NCBI GenBank assembly: GCA_009702045.1 | Contig: WLIV01000021.1 | Location: 1-58,795, forward strand | From: Actinomycetota bacterium | Lineage (GTDB): Bacteria; Actinomycetota; Acidimicrobiia; Acidimicrobiales; Ilumatobacteraceae | Direction of reading: 5' to 3' | Length of the DNA: 58,795 nt | In this document: positions 43,450 through 51,270 of the stretch, in pieces | Position numbering within the stretch: position 1 is the first letter of the stretch | Layout of the letters: the number at the start of each line of letters is the position of its first letter | Program-made: the position numbers and the translations under genes | The notes under the pieces: model-generated | Seen by the model: the letters and a program-made list of their open reading frames with translations, nothing else | Databases searched by the model: none | What the model was told of the DNA's origin: nothing

Positions 43450-44589
43450 GTGACCAATGTGATTTCATCTCCTCGCGGGAAACAGCGAGTGTGGCTGATC
43501 GGTCTTGCGGTGTTGGTTTCGTTGTCGGTGGGGTCGTGGTGGCTGGGGGCGCACACGCAATCGCCGGAGCAGGCGGCGTCGCGGGCGGCTGCGCCGGTGG
43601 CGTCGTGGATCACGGTGCCGGTGGAGGAGCGGGTGTTGGCGTCGACGGTGGTGGTTCGTGGGGATGTGAGTCCGGTGGTGTCGTTGTCGGTGGTGGTGCC
43701 GTCGTCGGTGGAGGGTGCCGGGGTGGTGACTCGGTTGCCGCCGGCGGCTGGTTCTGAGGTGGTGGAGGGTGCGGTGGTGATTGAGGTGTCGGGTCGTCCT
43801 GTGTTTGTCGTGCAGGGTGATGTCCCGGTGTTTCGGTCGTTGAGGCCGGGTATGTGGGGTCCGGATGTGTGGCAGTTGCAGGCGGCGTTGTTCCGGCTGG
43901 GTTTCGGTGGCGAGGTGAATGGTGTGTTCGACCGGGCGACGGAGGCGAACGTGAAGGCGTTCTACAAGGCGGCGGGTTACGAACCGGTTGATGGCAGCAC
44001 GGTCGCGTTTGGTGAGTTGGTGTTCCTGCCGACGTTTCCGGCGCGGGTGCAGTCTGCGGTGTCGCGTCTTGGTCCGATCGTGGCTGGGTCTGCCACTGGC
44101 GTGAGTGATGTGTCGGGGCTGGTGGTGCTGTCTGCTGGTGAGTTATTGGTGACTACGGCGGTTCGTGCCGGTGACGAGGGTTTGGTGCGGGTCGGGATGG
44201 GCGTCGAGGTGCTCGACGAGACGACGGGCACGATCTATGCGGGCCGTTTGGCGACGATTGCGACGACGGCGACAGTGGATGCGTCGGGGCAGATGGGTCG
44301 GGTGGCGACGATCGCGACGGATGAGCCGTTGCCGGCGTCGTTGACGAATGTGAATGTGCGGGTGACGATCACTGCGGCGGCTAGTGACGGTGACGTCTTG
44401 GTGGTGCCGTTGGCGGCGGTGTCGTCGGCCGCTGACACGTCAACTCGGGTGTCGGTGCTCGCACCGGGCGCGACGACACCGGTGGATGTGGCAGTGACCG
44501 CAGGGATTTCGGCGGACGGTTTCGTCGCGGTCGAGCCGGTGGTGAAGGGCACGCTCCACGTCGGTGATCTGGTGGTGGTCGGCCGATGA
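43450..44589 (+). CDS. Membrane-fusion/adaptor protein with peptidoglycan-binding domain (MacA-like)
   Basis: 379 aa. N-terminal membrane anchor (residues 15-33), a biotinyl-lipoyl-like strand region, then a peptidoglycan-binding-1 domain at about 130-172 (LRPGMWGPDVWQLQAALFRL and VNGVFDRATEANVKAFY), and a HlyD-like C-terminus. In Gram-positives such proteins pair with MacB-type transporters. GTG at 43450. The stop overlaps the ATPase start. Codons are strongly G-ending (GTG, TTG, GGT), unlike the catabolic genes. Confidence 0.85.
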   Translation: MTNVISSPRGKQRVWLIGLAVLVSLSVGSWWLGAHTQSPEQAASRAAAPVASWITVPVEERVLASTVVVRGDVSPVVSLSVVVPSSVEGAGVVTRLPPAAGSEVVEGAVVIEVSGRPVFVVQGDVPVFRSLRPGMWGPDVWQLQAALFRLGFGGEVNGVFDRATEANVKAFYKAAGYEPVDGSTVAFGELVFLPTFPARVQSAVSRLGPIVAGSATGVSDVSGLVVLSAGELLVTTAVRAGDEGLVRVGMGVEVLDETTGTIYAGRLATIATTATVDASGQMGRVATIATDEPLPASLTNVNVRVTITAAASDGDVLVVPLAAVSSAADTSTRVSVLAPGATTPVDVAVTAGISADGFVAVEPVVKGTLHVGDLVVVGR

Positions 44590-45293
44590 CCGACACCGTG
44601 CCGCCGGCGGTCGAGTCGGTGGTGGTGGTGGAGGGTTTGTCGAAGGTGTTCCGTGGTCCGCCGGAAGTGGCTGCGTTGCGGCCGTGTTCGTTCCGGGTGG
44701 GTGCTGGTGAGTTCGTGGCGATCACCGGGCCGTCGGGGTCGGGGAAGACGACGTTGTTGTCGCTGCTGGGGTTGTTGGACACCCCGTCGTCGGGTCGCTA
44801 TCTGTTGGATGGTGTCGATGTCGCTGGGTTGTCGGACAATGATCGGGCTGGTGTGCGTGCCCGCCAGATCGGGTTCGTGTTCCAGGCGTTCCATCTGATC
44901 GGTTACCGCACGGTGTTGGAGAACGTCGAACTCGGCCTGCTGTATCACGGCACGGCGAAGGCGGTGCGGCGTGAGCGGGCGTTGGAGGTGATCGAGCGGG
45001 TCGGGCTGTCCGGGCGGATGCATGGGTTGTGTTCGCAGTTGTCGGGTGGTGAGAAGCAGCGGGTGGCGATCGCGCGCACGTTGATCCGTCGGCCGTCGTT
45101 GGTGTTGTGTGATGAACCGACCGGCAACCTGGACACGGTCAACAGCGACGCGATCCTGACCACCCTCGAGGAGTTGCATGCGGAGGGGATGACGGTGGTG
45201 GTGATCACCCACGACGCTGGTGTCGCCGCCCGGGCGCAACGCAACCTGCAGATCCGCGACGGTGTCCTCAGCGAGACGGTGGGTGTCGGGTGA
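44586..45293 (+). CDS. ABC transporter ATPase (MacB/LolD type)
   Basis: 235 aa. Walker A GPSGSGKTT at residues 48-56, Q-loop FVFQAF, signature LSGGEKQR at 152-159, Walker B LVLCDEP and the H-loop THD. Partner of the adjacent adaptor and permease. ATG at 44586 overlaps the adaptor stop, and its own stop overlaps the permease GTG. Confidence 0.95.
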   Translation: MTDTVPPAVESVVVVEGLSKVFRGPPEVAALRPCSFRVGAGEFVAITGPSGSGKTTLLSLLGLLDTPSSGRYLLDGVDVAGLSDNDRAGVRARQIGFVFQAFHLIGYRTVLENVELGLLYHGTAKAVRRERALEVIERVGLSGRMHGLCSQLSGGEKQRVAIARTLIRRPSLVLCDEPTGNLDTVNSDAILTTLEELHAEGMTVVVITHDAGVAARAQRNLQIRDGVLSETVGVG

Positions 45294-46492
45294 GTGTCGA
45301 GCGGTCGCGGTTGACGTGGCGCGACACGATCAGCGAAGCGGTCGCAGCGATCACTCAACGACCGGTACGGACGTTGTTGACAGCGTTGGGCACGATTCTG
45401 GGTGTGGGGGCGTTCGTCGCCACGTCCGGTCTCGCTGAGACGGCTCGGGCGCAGGTGTCGTCGCGTTTCGACGCGTTGAAAGCAACCGAGGTGCGCATCC
45501 AGGACGCGGCACCCGACGGCACCAACCCGTTCCCGGATGATGTGGCGGCACGGTTGGAACGCTTGAACGGCATCAACCATGCCGGCCTGTACTACACCGT
45601 CGCTGACAGCGGCAGCCTGCAACCGCGCACCACGGCCGCCCGGCCGGTCAACTCGGGTGCGGCGGTCCCGGTGATCGCCGCCCAACCGGGCGCGATCCTG
45701 GCCGCCTTACCGGTGTTACAGGTCGGCCGCATCTACGACGACTTCCACGAAACCCGCGGCGAACGAGTCGCGCTCATCGGCCGCGCCGCAGCGGCGCAGC
45801 TCGGTGTCGCCCGTGTCGACAACCAGCCAGTGGTGTTCATCGGCGACATCGCCTACACGATCATCGGGATCATCGACGACGTGCAACGCAACCCCGACCT
45901 GCTGCTCTCCATCGTCATCCCCGCATCCGCTGCTGAACGCGACCTGCAGGCCAGCGGCGCCAACTACCTGGTGCTGATCGACACCGCACCCGGCGCCGCG
46001 CAACTCGCCGGCCGCCAGGCCCCGCTGGCGCTACGACCCGACCACCCCGAACGCCTCCAAGCGCTCGTCCCACCGGATCCGAAACGGCTGCGCAACCAGA
46101 TCTCCGGCGATGTCACCAGCCTGTTCCTCGCCCTCTCCGGCCTGGCATTACTGATCGGCACCGTCGCGATCGCCAACGCCACCCTGCTGAACGTCATCGA
46201 ACGACGAGCCGAAATCGGCCTACGCCGCGCATTCGGCGCCAAACGCTCACACATCCGCCGCCAGATCACCATCGAAGCCGCGCTCGTCGGCACCGCCGCC
46301 GGCATCACCGGCGCCAGCCTCGGCCTGCTCGGCGTCGTCGCCACCGCCGCCAGCCGCGGCTGGACCACCACCATCAACCCCACCACCATCCTCGCCGCCC
46401 CGCTCATCGGCCTCGTCACCGGCACCATCGCCGGGCTCATCCCCGCCATCCGCGCCAGCCGCACACCGCCCGCCGAAACCCTTCGTGCGTGA
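45290..46492 (+). CDS. ABC transporter permease (MacB/FtsX type)
   Basis: 400 aa with four membrane helices: one near the N-terminus (LLTALGTILGVGAFVATSGL), a large extracellular MacB-PCD domain, and three helices in the last 130 residues with the FtsX cytoplasmic loop NVIERRAEIGLRRAFGAKRS. Completes a mechanotransmission-type exporter for peptides or toxins. From about base 45480 the codon style switches from G-ending to C-ending, within the gene. Confidence 0.9.
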   Translation: MSVERSRLTWRDTISEAVAAITQRPVRTLLTALGTILGVGAFVATSGLAETARAQVSSRFDALKATEVRIQDAAPDGTNPFPDDVAARLERLNGINHAGLYYTVADSGSLQPRTTAARPVNSGAAVPVIAAQPGAILAALPVLQVGRIYDDFHETRGERVALIGRAAAAQLGVARVDNQPVVFIGDIAYTIIGIIDDVQRNPDLLLSIVIPASAAERDLQASGANYLVLIDTAPGAAQLAGRQAPLALRPDHPERLQALVPPDPKRLRNQISGDVTSLFLALSGLALLIGTVAIANATLLNVIERRAEIGLRRAFGAKRSHIRRQITIEAALVGTAAGITGASLGLLGVVATAASRGWTTTINPTTILAAPLIGLVTGTIAGLIPAIRASRTPPAETLRA

Positions 46493-46580
46493 GCGCAATC
46501 TGGCCCGGCTGAACGCTGTCACCTCTGGTGTCGACTAGGTCGGTCTGCGTATACCCGGTACCAGGTCGGTGGATCGAGAT

Positions 46581-46709
46581 TCAGCCGCGGCCGAGGATCC
46601 GGACCGGCTTGCCCAGCAGGTCGGCGATCATCGGGCCGTCGAGCACGTCGGCGATGGTGATCGGGTCGCGCACGAATGCCTCGGGGTTCAGCGACGCGTT
46701 GTGCCGCGC
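46581..46709 (-). pseudogene. Thiolase/aldolase internal remnant with in-frame deletions
   Basis: Bottom strand reads ARHNASLNPEAFVRDP, ITIADVLDGPMIAD, LLGKPVRILGRG and stop, nearly identical to an internal stretch of the gene at 56768-57913 (TRYNAALNPEAFVRDP...). Against that gene, 27 codons are missing after MIAD, and the sequence then jumps from the ILG strand to the terminal GRG-stop. Right edge of the block that interrupts the island. Confidence 0.82.
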
Positions 46710-46737
46710 TCTGGGCCTGCCGCGGGAGCGGGCTTGA
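46708..46737 (+). pseudogene. Acyl-CoA dehydrogenase C-terminal remnant
   Basis: Top strand encodes ALGLPRERA and a stop, matching the LGLPRE ending of the dehydrogenase that stops at 41925. It abuts the thiolase remnant, so the dehydrogenase-thiolase junction of the left edge seems copied here. Short, so chance similarity is possible. Confidence 0.45.
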
Positions 46738-46751
46738 ATCGAGTCCGTCGA

Positions 46752-47666
46752 CTAAGCGATGACCAGCTCGCCGTACCGCTGAATTGCCTCGATCGCGTGG
46801 GCCACGCTGTCGCCGGGGATGCCGACCGACACCCACGTGACGCCGAGCGCGGCCAGTCGTTCGAGGCCCGCTCGGTGGGTTGCAGAGTCGAAGTCGTCGG
46901 AGCCCGGCGCACCACCGGCGGGGTTGGAGAAGGAGATGTCGACCGAAGCAGGGTCGCGCCCCGCGCCCTCTAGGCGACGGTGCAGGTCGTCGATCGCCTC
47001 GGCCAGCAGTTCGAACGAGTCGAGCGCGACAGTGCGCGACGTTTGTGCCAACAGCGCCGGGGCCGGGAACGGACACCAGCCGTCGCCCCGTTCAGCGACG
47101 CGTTGGCGGGCCCTGCCGCTGTTGCCGCCGATCCAGATGGGTGGGTGCGGCGAGCTGATCGGGCGCGGGTGAGCGGTGATGCCGCGAGCACTGAAGTGAC
47201 GGCCCTCGAAGGAGACCTCGTCGGTGGTCCAGATCGCTTTGATGACGTCGATCGCCTCGTCGAAGAGCTCGTTGCGCTCGGCGTGCTCGATCCCAAGGGC
47301 GGCGAACTCGCCCTTGAGGTAGCCGGCTCCGACCGCAAGGGTGAAACGACCTTCGGACAACAAGTCGAGGGTGGCCCCGGCTTTGGCCACCAACAACGGG
47401 TTCCGGTAGGGCAGCACGACGACGTTCGGGATCAGGCGCAGTGTCGTGGTGTGCGCGGCAGCGAAGGCCATCGCGACGAACGGATCCAGTGCGTCGTGGC
47501 CGCCGGCGCTGAGCCACCGTTGCGACGGGGCTGGGTGGTCGGTGAAACCGAACCCGTTGAAGCCAGCGGCCTCCGCGGCGGAGGCCACTGCAGCGATTCC
47601 TCGGGCGGACACGAGTTCCGGGTGATACGGGTGGGTGACCATCGGGTGGGTCAAGGTGAACTTCAT
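46752..47666 (-). CDS. LLM-class (probably F420-dependent) oxidoreductase
   Basis: 304-aa paralogue of the protein at 29402: FTDHPAPSQRWLSAGGHDAL and VGAGYLKGEFAALGIEHAER occupy the same places. ATG at 47666 overlaps the FAS1-like dehydratase stop (ATGA), so the two are coupled. No operator was found upstream of this operon, which sets it apart from the other LLM gene. Confidence 0.85.
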   Translation of the reverse strand: MKFTLTHPMVTHPYHPELVSARGIAAVASAAEAAGFNGFGFTDHPAPSQRWLSAGGHDALDPFVAMAFAAAHTTTLRLIPNVVVLPYRNPLLVAKAGATLDLLSEGRFTLAVGAGYLKGEFAALGIEHAERNELFDEAIDVIKAIWTTDEVSFEGRHFSARGITAHPRPISSPHPPIWIGGNSGRARQRVAERGDGWCPFPAPALLAQTSRTVALDSFELLAEAIDDLHRRLEGAGRDPASVDISFSNPAGGAPGSDDFDSATHRAGLERLAALGVTWVSVGIPGDSVAHAIEAIQRYGELVIA

Positions 47667-48874
47667 CCGTGCCCACGCCCGCTCGTGCTGGGAAGCTCCA
47701 CCTCGACCGTCGCCTTGGCCATGATGGTGTGGTCCTGATTGCGCAGTTCGACCGCGACATCTACGCGGTGGCGGCCCTTGCGGAGCACCTTCGTGCCGAC
47801 CACCGCGCCACTGATGAAGGTGGCATCACCAGTGAACGCGGGGTTGCGGTACTGCGCCGAGGAATGCGTGACGAAACCCCACTCGCCGGCCCATGCTGCC
47901 ACGTAGTCGATGATCCAGGCGCCCATCGAGGCGCCGTATCCGTACCCGCGCGGCATGCCGACGTGCTGTGCCCAGCGGGGCTGCAAATGGCCGCGCGACG
48001 GGCCGTAGTAGGCGCCGTCGGTGAGCTCGGGATTGGTTCGTTCCATGCGCCGGTCGCCCTCGAAACCGGCCATCTCCTTGGTGTAACCCAACTCCTCGGC
48101 CCGCACTGTGGAGGGTCCCTTGGCGGTGGCCCCCCAGGTGGTCATGGGGAACGCCCTCCATTCCGTGGTGAAGCTGGCCAAGCTGTGCGGCCCGAGGACA
48201 TTGCCGGCCAGTTCGTCGCCGACGGACACCGATTCGAAGGATCGCTCGTCGTGGCGCAGTTGTTGGATCTGATCGATGAACTGTTGCTTCTGCACTTCCA
48301 GGTCGGCCAACTGCTCGTCGGTCCATTCTGGTTCTTGCGGTTCGGAGAAGAGTTGCTTCTCTTTCGCGCCGCTCACGGGGTAACGGATCGAGGTGGAGCG
48401 CTGGAGGGCCACTCGCTCACCACGTTGGTTGATGTAGAGCGTGTCGCCGCGCTGGAAGCAGGTGGGTCCGGCGAAGCTGGTGTTCGTGACCCGGTAGTCG
48501 TAGGGCATCCTGTGGCAGACCATGTGGTCGCCGGGTCGCACGCGGGGCCCGAAGAACCACCAGTCGTCGCCACCGAAGATGAGGTGGCTGTCGGGGATCC
48601 TGCCCACCTGTGCCGGCGAGCAGCCATGGCTGGTGTCCGTGGCCACCGTGTACGACTGCGGGGCGATGATCTCACCGAAGTGGCTGTCCCGCGCCCAGAC
48701 CTCGTCGTAGTGCAACGGGTTGGGGTAGTGCATCGCCTGCACCCAACGGCGGATGTCGTTCACCGCCACCGGTTCCTTCAGCTCCCCCGGTTCCATGGGT
48801 ACGCCCATGTGCTGATCGAGGTCGGAGACGTCGAGCGTCGTCGCGTCAGTCTGGTCGTGGCCGGTTGCGGTCAT
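47663..48874 (-). CDS. FAS1-like/MaoC double-hotdog dehydratase
   Basis: 403 aa. The N-terminal half is a FAS1-type hotdog (IRRWVQAMHYPNPLHYDE), the C-terminal half a second hotdog (GYGYGASMGAWIIDYVAAWA, with HSSAQYRNPAFTGDATFISG). It probably hydrates or dehydrates an acyl-CoA. ATG at 48874, divergent from the ligase at 48959 over 84 bp. Confidence 0.8.
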   Translation of the reverse strand: MTATGHDQTDATTLDVSDLDQHMGVPMEPGELKEPVAVNDIRRWVQAMHYPNPLHYDEVWARDSHFGEIIAPQSYTVATDTSHGCSPAQVGRIPDSHLIFGGDDWWFFGPRVRPGDHMVCHRMPYDYRVTNTSFAGPTCFQRGDTLYINQRGERVALQRSTSIRYPVSGAKEKQLFSEPQEPEWTDEQLADLEVQKQQFIDQIQQLRHDERSFESVSVGDELAGNVLGPHSLASFTTEWRAFPMTTWGATAKGPSTVRAEELGYTKEMAGFEGDRRMERTNPELTDGAYYGPSRGHLQPRWAQHVGMPRGYGYGASMGAWIIDYVAAWAGEWGFVTHSSAQYRNPAFTGDATFISGAVVGTKVLRKGRHRVDVAVELRNQDHTIMAKATVEVELPSTSGRGHG

Positions 48875-48958
48875 TGTTGTCTCCGGTCGTCGGGGCAGCT
48901 GCCCTCGAGAAGTGCCAGGGACGATAGTGGCTGACCGAGAGGGGTAGGTTGAGCGTTC

Positions 48959-50443
48959 GTGCGAACAGTTCCCTCCTCCATCGCGCGGGTTCTCGACATC
49001 GCGCTTGCGGACCATCCCGAGCGGGAAGCCCTCGTCACCCGGTCGCGCCGATTCACCTACGCCGAGCTGGATGCTGCCGCCGATCGGGCCGCGAATGCCC
49101 TGCGCTCGATCGGAGTGCGTCCCGGTGACCGCGTCGCCGCATCGTTGCCCAACGACGCAGACGTCGTCGTCGCGTTTCATGGGGCGATGCGTCTCGGCGC
49201 TGTCTGGCTGGGGATCAACCGCGGGCTGGCGGCGCCGGAGAAGCGCTTCCAGCTGGAGGACTCCGGCGCGACGCTGCTGCTGAGCGACGACGACCTGCCC
49301 GACCTGGGAACCCGCCAGGTGCGGCTCGACGAGTGGCGCTCCGCCGTCGCCGCCGCACTTGCCGCTCCCATCGGCGTCGCGGTGGATCCGTTCGCGCCAG
49401 CCGGAATCGCCTACACCTCGGGTACCACCGGCAGGCCCAAGGGCGCGGTCCACAGCCAGCACGGGCTGCTGGCACCGGGTGCCGTGCTGGTCGAATCACG
49501 CGGGTACGACGCCGCGCTGAGGAAGGGCGACTGCTTCCCGTTCACGATCCTCAACATGGCCGTGCTGACCACGCTGTTGGTCGCACAGGCCGGCGGCTGC
49601 TCCATCGTGATGGACCGCACCGACGCCGAAGGAGTGGCCGACTGGATCCGCGATGAGCGAGTCACCACGTTCAACGGGGCGCCGGCGCTGCTGCACTCTT
49701 TGGCGTCGATGGCGTCGGTGACAGCCGCCGACCTGGTGTCGCTGACGGAGGTGTGGACCGGCGGGGCGGACTGCCCAGAGGCGATCCGCGAAGCGTTCGC
49801 CGCCAAGTTCGGGCTGCCGGTGCTGGCCACCTACGGGCTGACCGAGGCACCCACCGTGGTCGCTATCGACCCCGTCAGCGGACCCCATGTGCAGGGGGCC
49901 AGCGGCCGACCGCTGCCGCACCTGCGCGTCCAGATCGTGGACGCTGCGGGACGGTCGCTGCCAGCGGGGGACAGCGGCGAGATCTGTGTGTCGGCCGCCG
50001 CCGGCGACAACCGTTACCGACCGATGCTGGGTTACTGGCAGCGACCGGCGGCGACCGGCGAGGTGCTCATCGACGAGGTGTTCCACACCGGCGACATCGG
50101 GTTCCTCGACGACGCGGGCAACCTCCACGTGCGCGATCGCAAGAGCCTGGTCATCATCCGCGGCGGCGCCAACGTGTACCCCGCCGAAGTCGAACGGGTG
50201 CTCCAGGAAGTGCCGGGTGTCATCGCCGGCGCGGTGTTCGGCCTGCCCGACGAGCGGCTCGGCGAACGCGTCGTCGCCGTGCTGGAGTGCGACGGAGGCA
50301 CGATCGACCTCGACACCGTCCGCTCCCACTGCGCCGAGAACCTCGCCAAGTACAAGATCCCCGAGCGGTTCACCGTGGTGCCGTCCCTGCCCCGTAACGC
50401 GATGGGCAAGATCATGCGCACCGAGCTACTCGGGCTGCTCTGA
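48959..50443 (+). CDS. Acyl-CoA ligase (AMP-forming)
   Basis: 494-aa ANL ligase: YTSGTTGRPKGAVHSQHGLL, YGLTEAPTVVA, FHTGDIGFLDDAGNLHVRDR and PRNAMGKIMRTEL (catalytic Lys). GTG at 48959; a near-palindrome GTTCG-TG-CGAAC (48955-48966) covers the start and differs from the island operator. Lacks an operator site. Confidence 0.9.
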   Translation: MRTVPSSIARVLDIALADHPEREALVTRSRRFTYAELDAAADRAANALRSIGVRPGDRVAASLPNDADVVVAFHGAMRLGAVWLGINRGLAAPEKRFQLEDSGATLLLSDDDLPDLGTRQVRLDEWRSAVAAALAAPIGVAVDPFAPAGIAYTSGTTGRPKGAVHSQHGLLAPGAVLVESRGYDAALRKGDCFPFTILNMAVLTTLLVAQAGGCSIVMDRTDAEGVADWIRDERVTTFNGAPALLHSLASMASVTAADLVSLTEVWTGGADCPEAIREAFAAKFGLPVLATYGLTEAPTVVAIDPVSGPHVQGASGRPLPHLRVQIVDAAGRSLPAGDSGEICVSAAAGDNRYRPMLGYWQRPAATGEVLIDEVFHTGDIGFLDDAGNLHVRDRKSLVIIRGGANVYPAEVERVLQEVPGVIAGAVFGLPDERLGERVVAVLECDGGTIDLDTVRSHCAENLAKYKIPERFTVVPSLPRNAMGKIMRTELLGLL

Positions 50444-50456
50444 GGCCGGACGCCGT

Positions 50457-51188
50457 TCAGCCGCGACCGAGTGCGCGCGCTGCCTCGGGCACGAACAGGT
50501 CGGGAGCGAACGGGCCGCTGTCGACGGACGACAGGCAGACCTCGGGGAGTACGACGTTGCCGGGCAGGGTGTCGAGCCAGACGATCGCCGCGGTCACGTC
50601 GTCCGCGCTCAGGGTGCGCATCGGGAAGTGCACGTCGTCGAGCATCGGGGTCGCCACCGGACCGGTCGTGACGAGGTGCACCGCGATCCCGTCGCGCTGC
50701 ACCTCGGCGGCCATAGCCAGTGCGAACGCGGTGAGCCCCGCCTTGGACGCCGAGTAGGCGGACTTCCCGGGTTGCGGCGCGTGCGCCGAACTCGACGAGA
50801 CGAACACCATTCGTCCGCCGGCGGGCATCACCGGAAGCACCGCGTGGGCCACCACATAGGCAGACGTGAGGTTGGTGCGTACCACTGATTCGAACGTCGC
50901 CAGCGTCTCCTTGCGCACGAAGGTGCCGGCCATGACGCCCGCAGCGTGCACGAGCAGGTCGACCCGCCCTGCCGCAGCGACCACCGCAGCGAAGGCGTCC
51001 GGATCGGCGCTGTCGGCAGCAATCCAGCGGGCACCGCTCGCCGCGGCCGCTTCCTGGAGTGGGCCCTCGCGCCGCGCGGTGAGGACGACGTCGTATCCGC
51101 GCCTGGCCAGTTCCCGCCCGGTGGCGAGGCCGATTCCGCTGCTGCCACCGGTGACGATCGCCGTTCGCTTGTCATTGTCCATTGGCAT
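50457..51188 (-). CDS. SDR oxidoreductase
   Basis: 243-aa SDR: IVTGGSSGIGLATGRELARR, LLVHAAGVM in place of NNAG, SSSSAHAPQPGKSAYSASKA with Ser, Tyr and Lys. ATG at 51188; ATG 51182 is possible. Converges on the ligase (13-bp gap) and is divergent from the hydantoinase genes. Substrate unknown. Confidence 0.83.
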   Translation of the reverse strand: MPMDNDKRTAIVTGGSSGIGLATGRELARRGYDVVLTARREGPLQEAAAASGARWIAADSADPDAFAAVVAAAGRVDLLVHAAGVMAGTFVRKETLATFESVVRTNLTSAYVVAHAVLPVMPAGGRMVFVSSSSAHAPQPGKSAYSASKAGLTAFALAMAAEVQRDGIAVHLVTTGPVATPMLDDVHFPMRTLSADDVTAAIVWLDTLPGNVVLPEVCLSSVDSGPFAPDLFVPEAARALGRG

Positions 51189-51270
51189 GAGTCTCCTCGA
51201 TCGCGGCGACAACCTACTCTGTGGCGGTCGGTCGCCCACTGCGGCCGGCGACGGGGGAGGGGTCTGCCTG

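Noticed and set aside
48955-48966. GTTCG-TG-CGAAC palindrome at the ligase start as an operator
   Set aside because: It does not match the TGAC...GTCA motif and occurs once, so I see no support for regulation.
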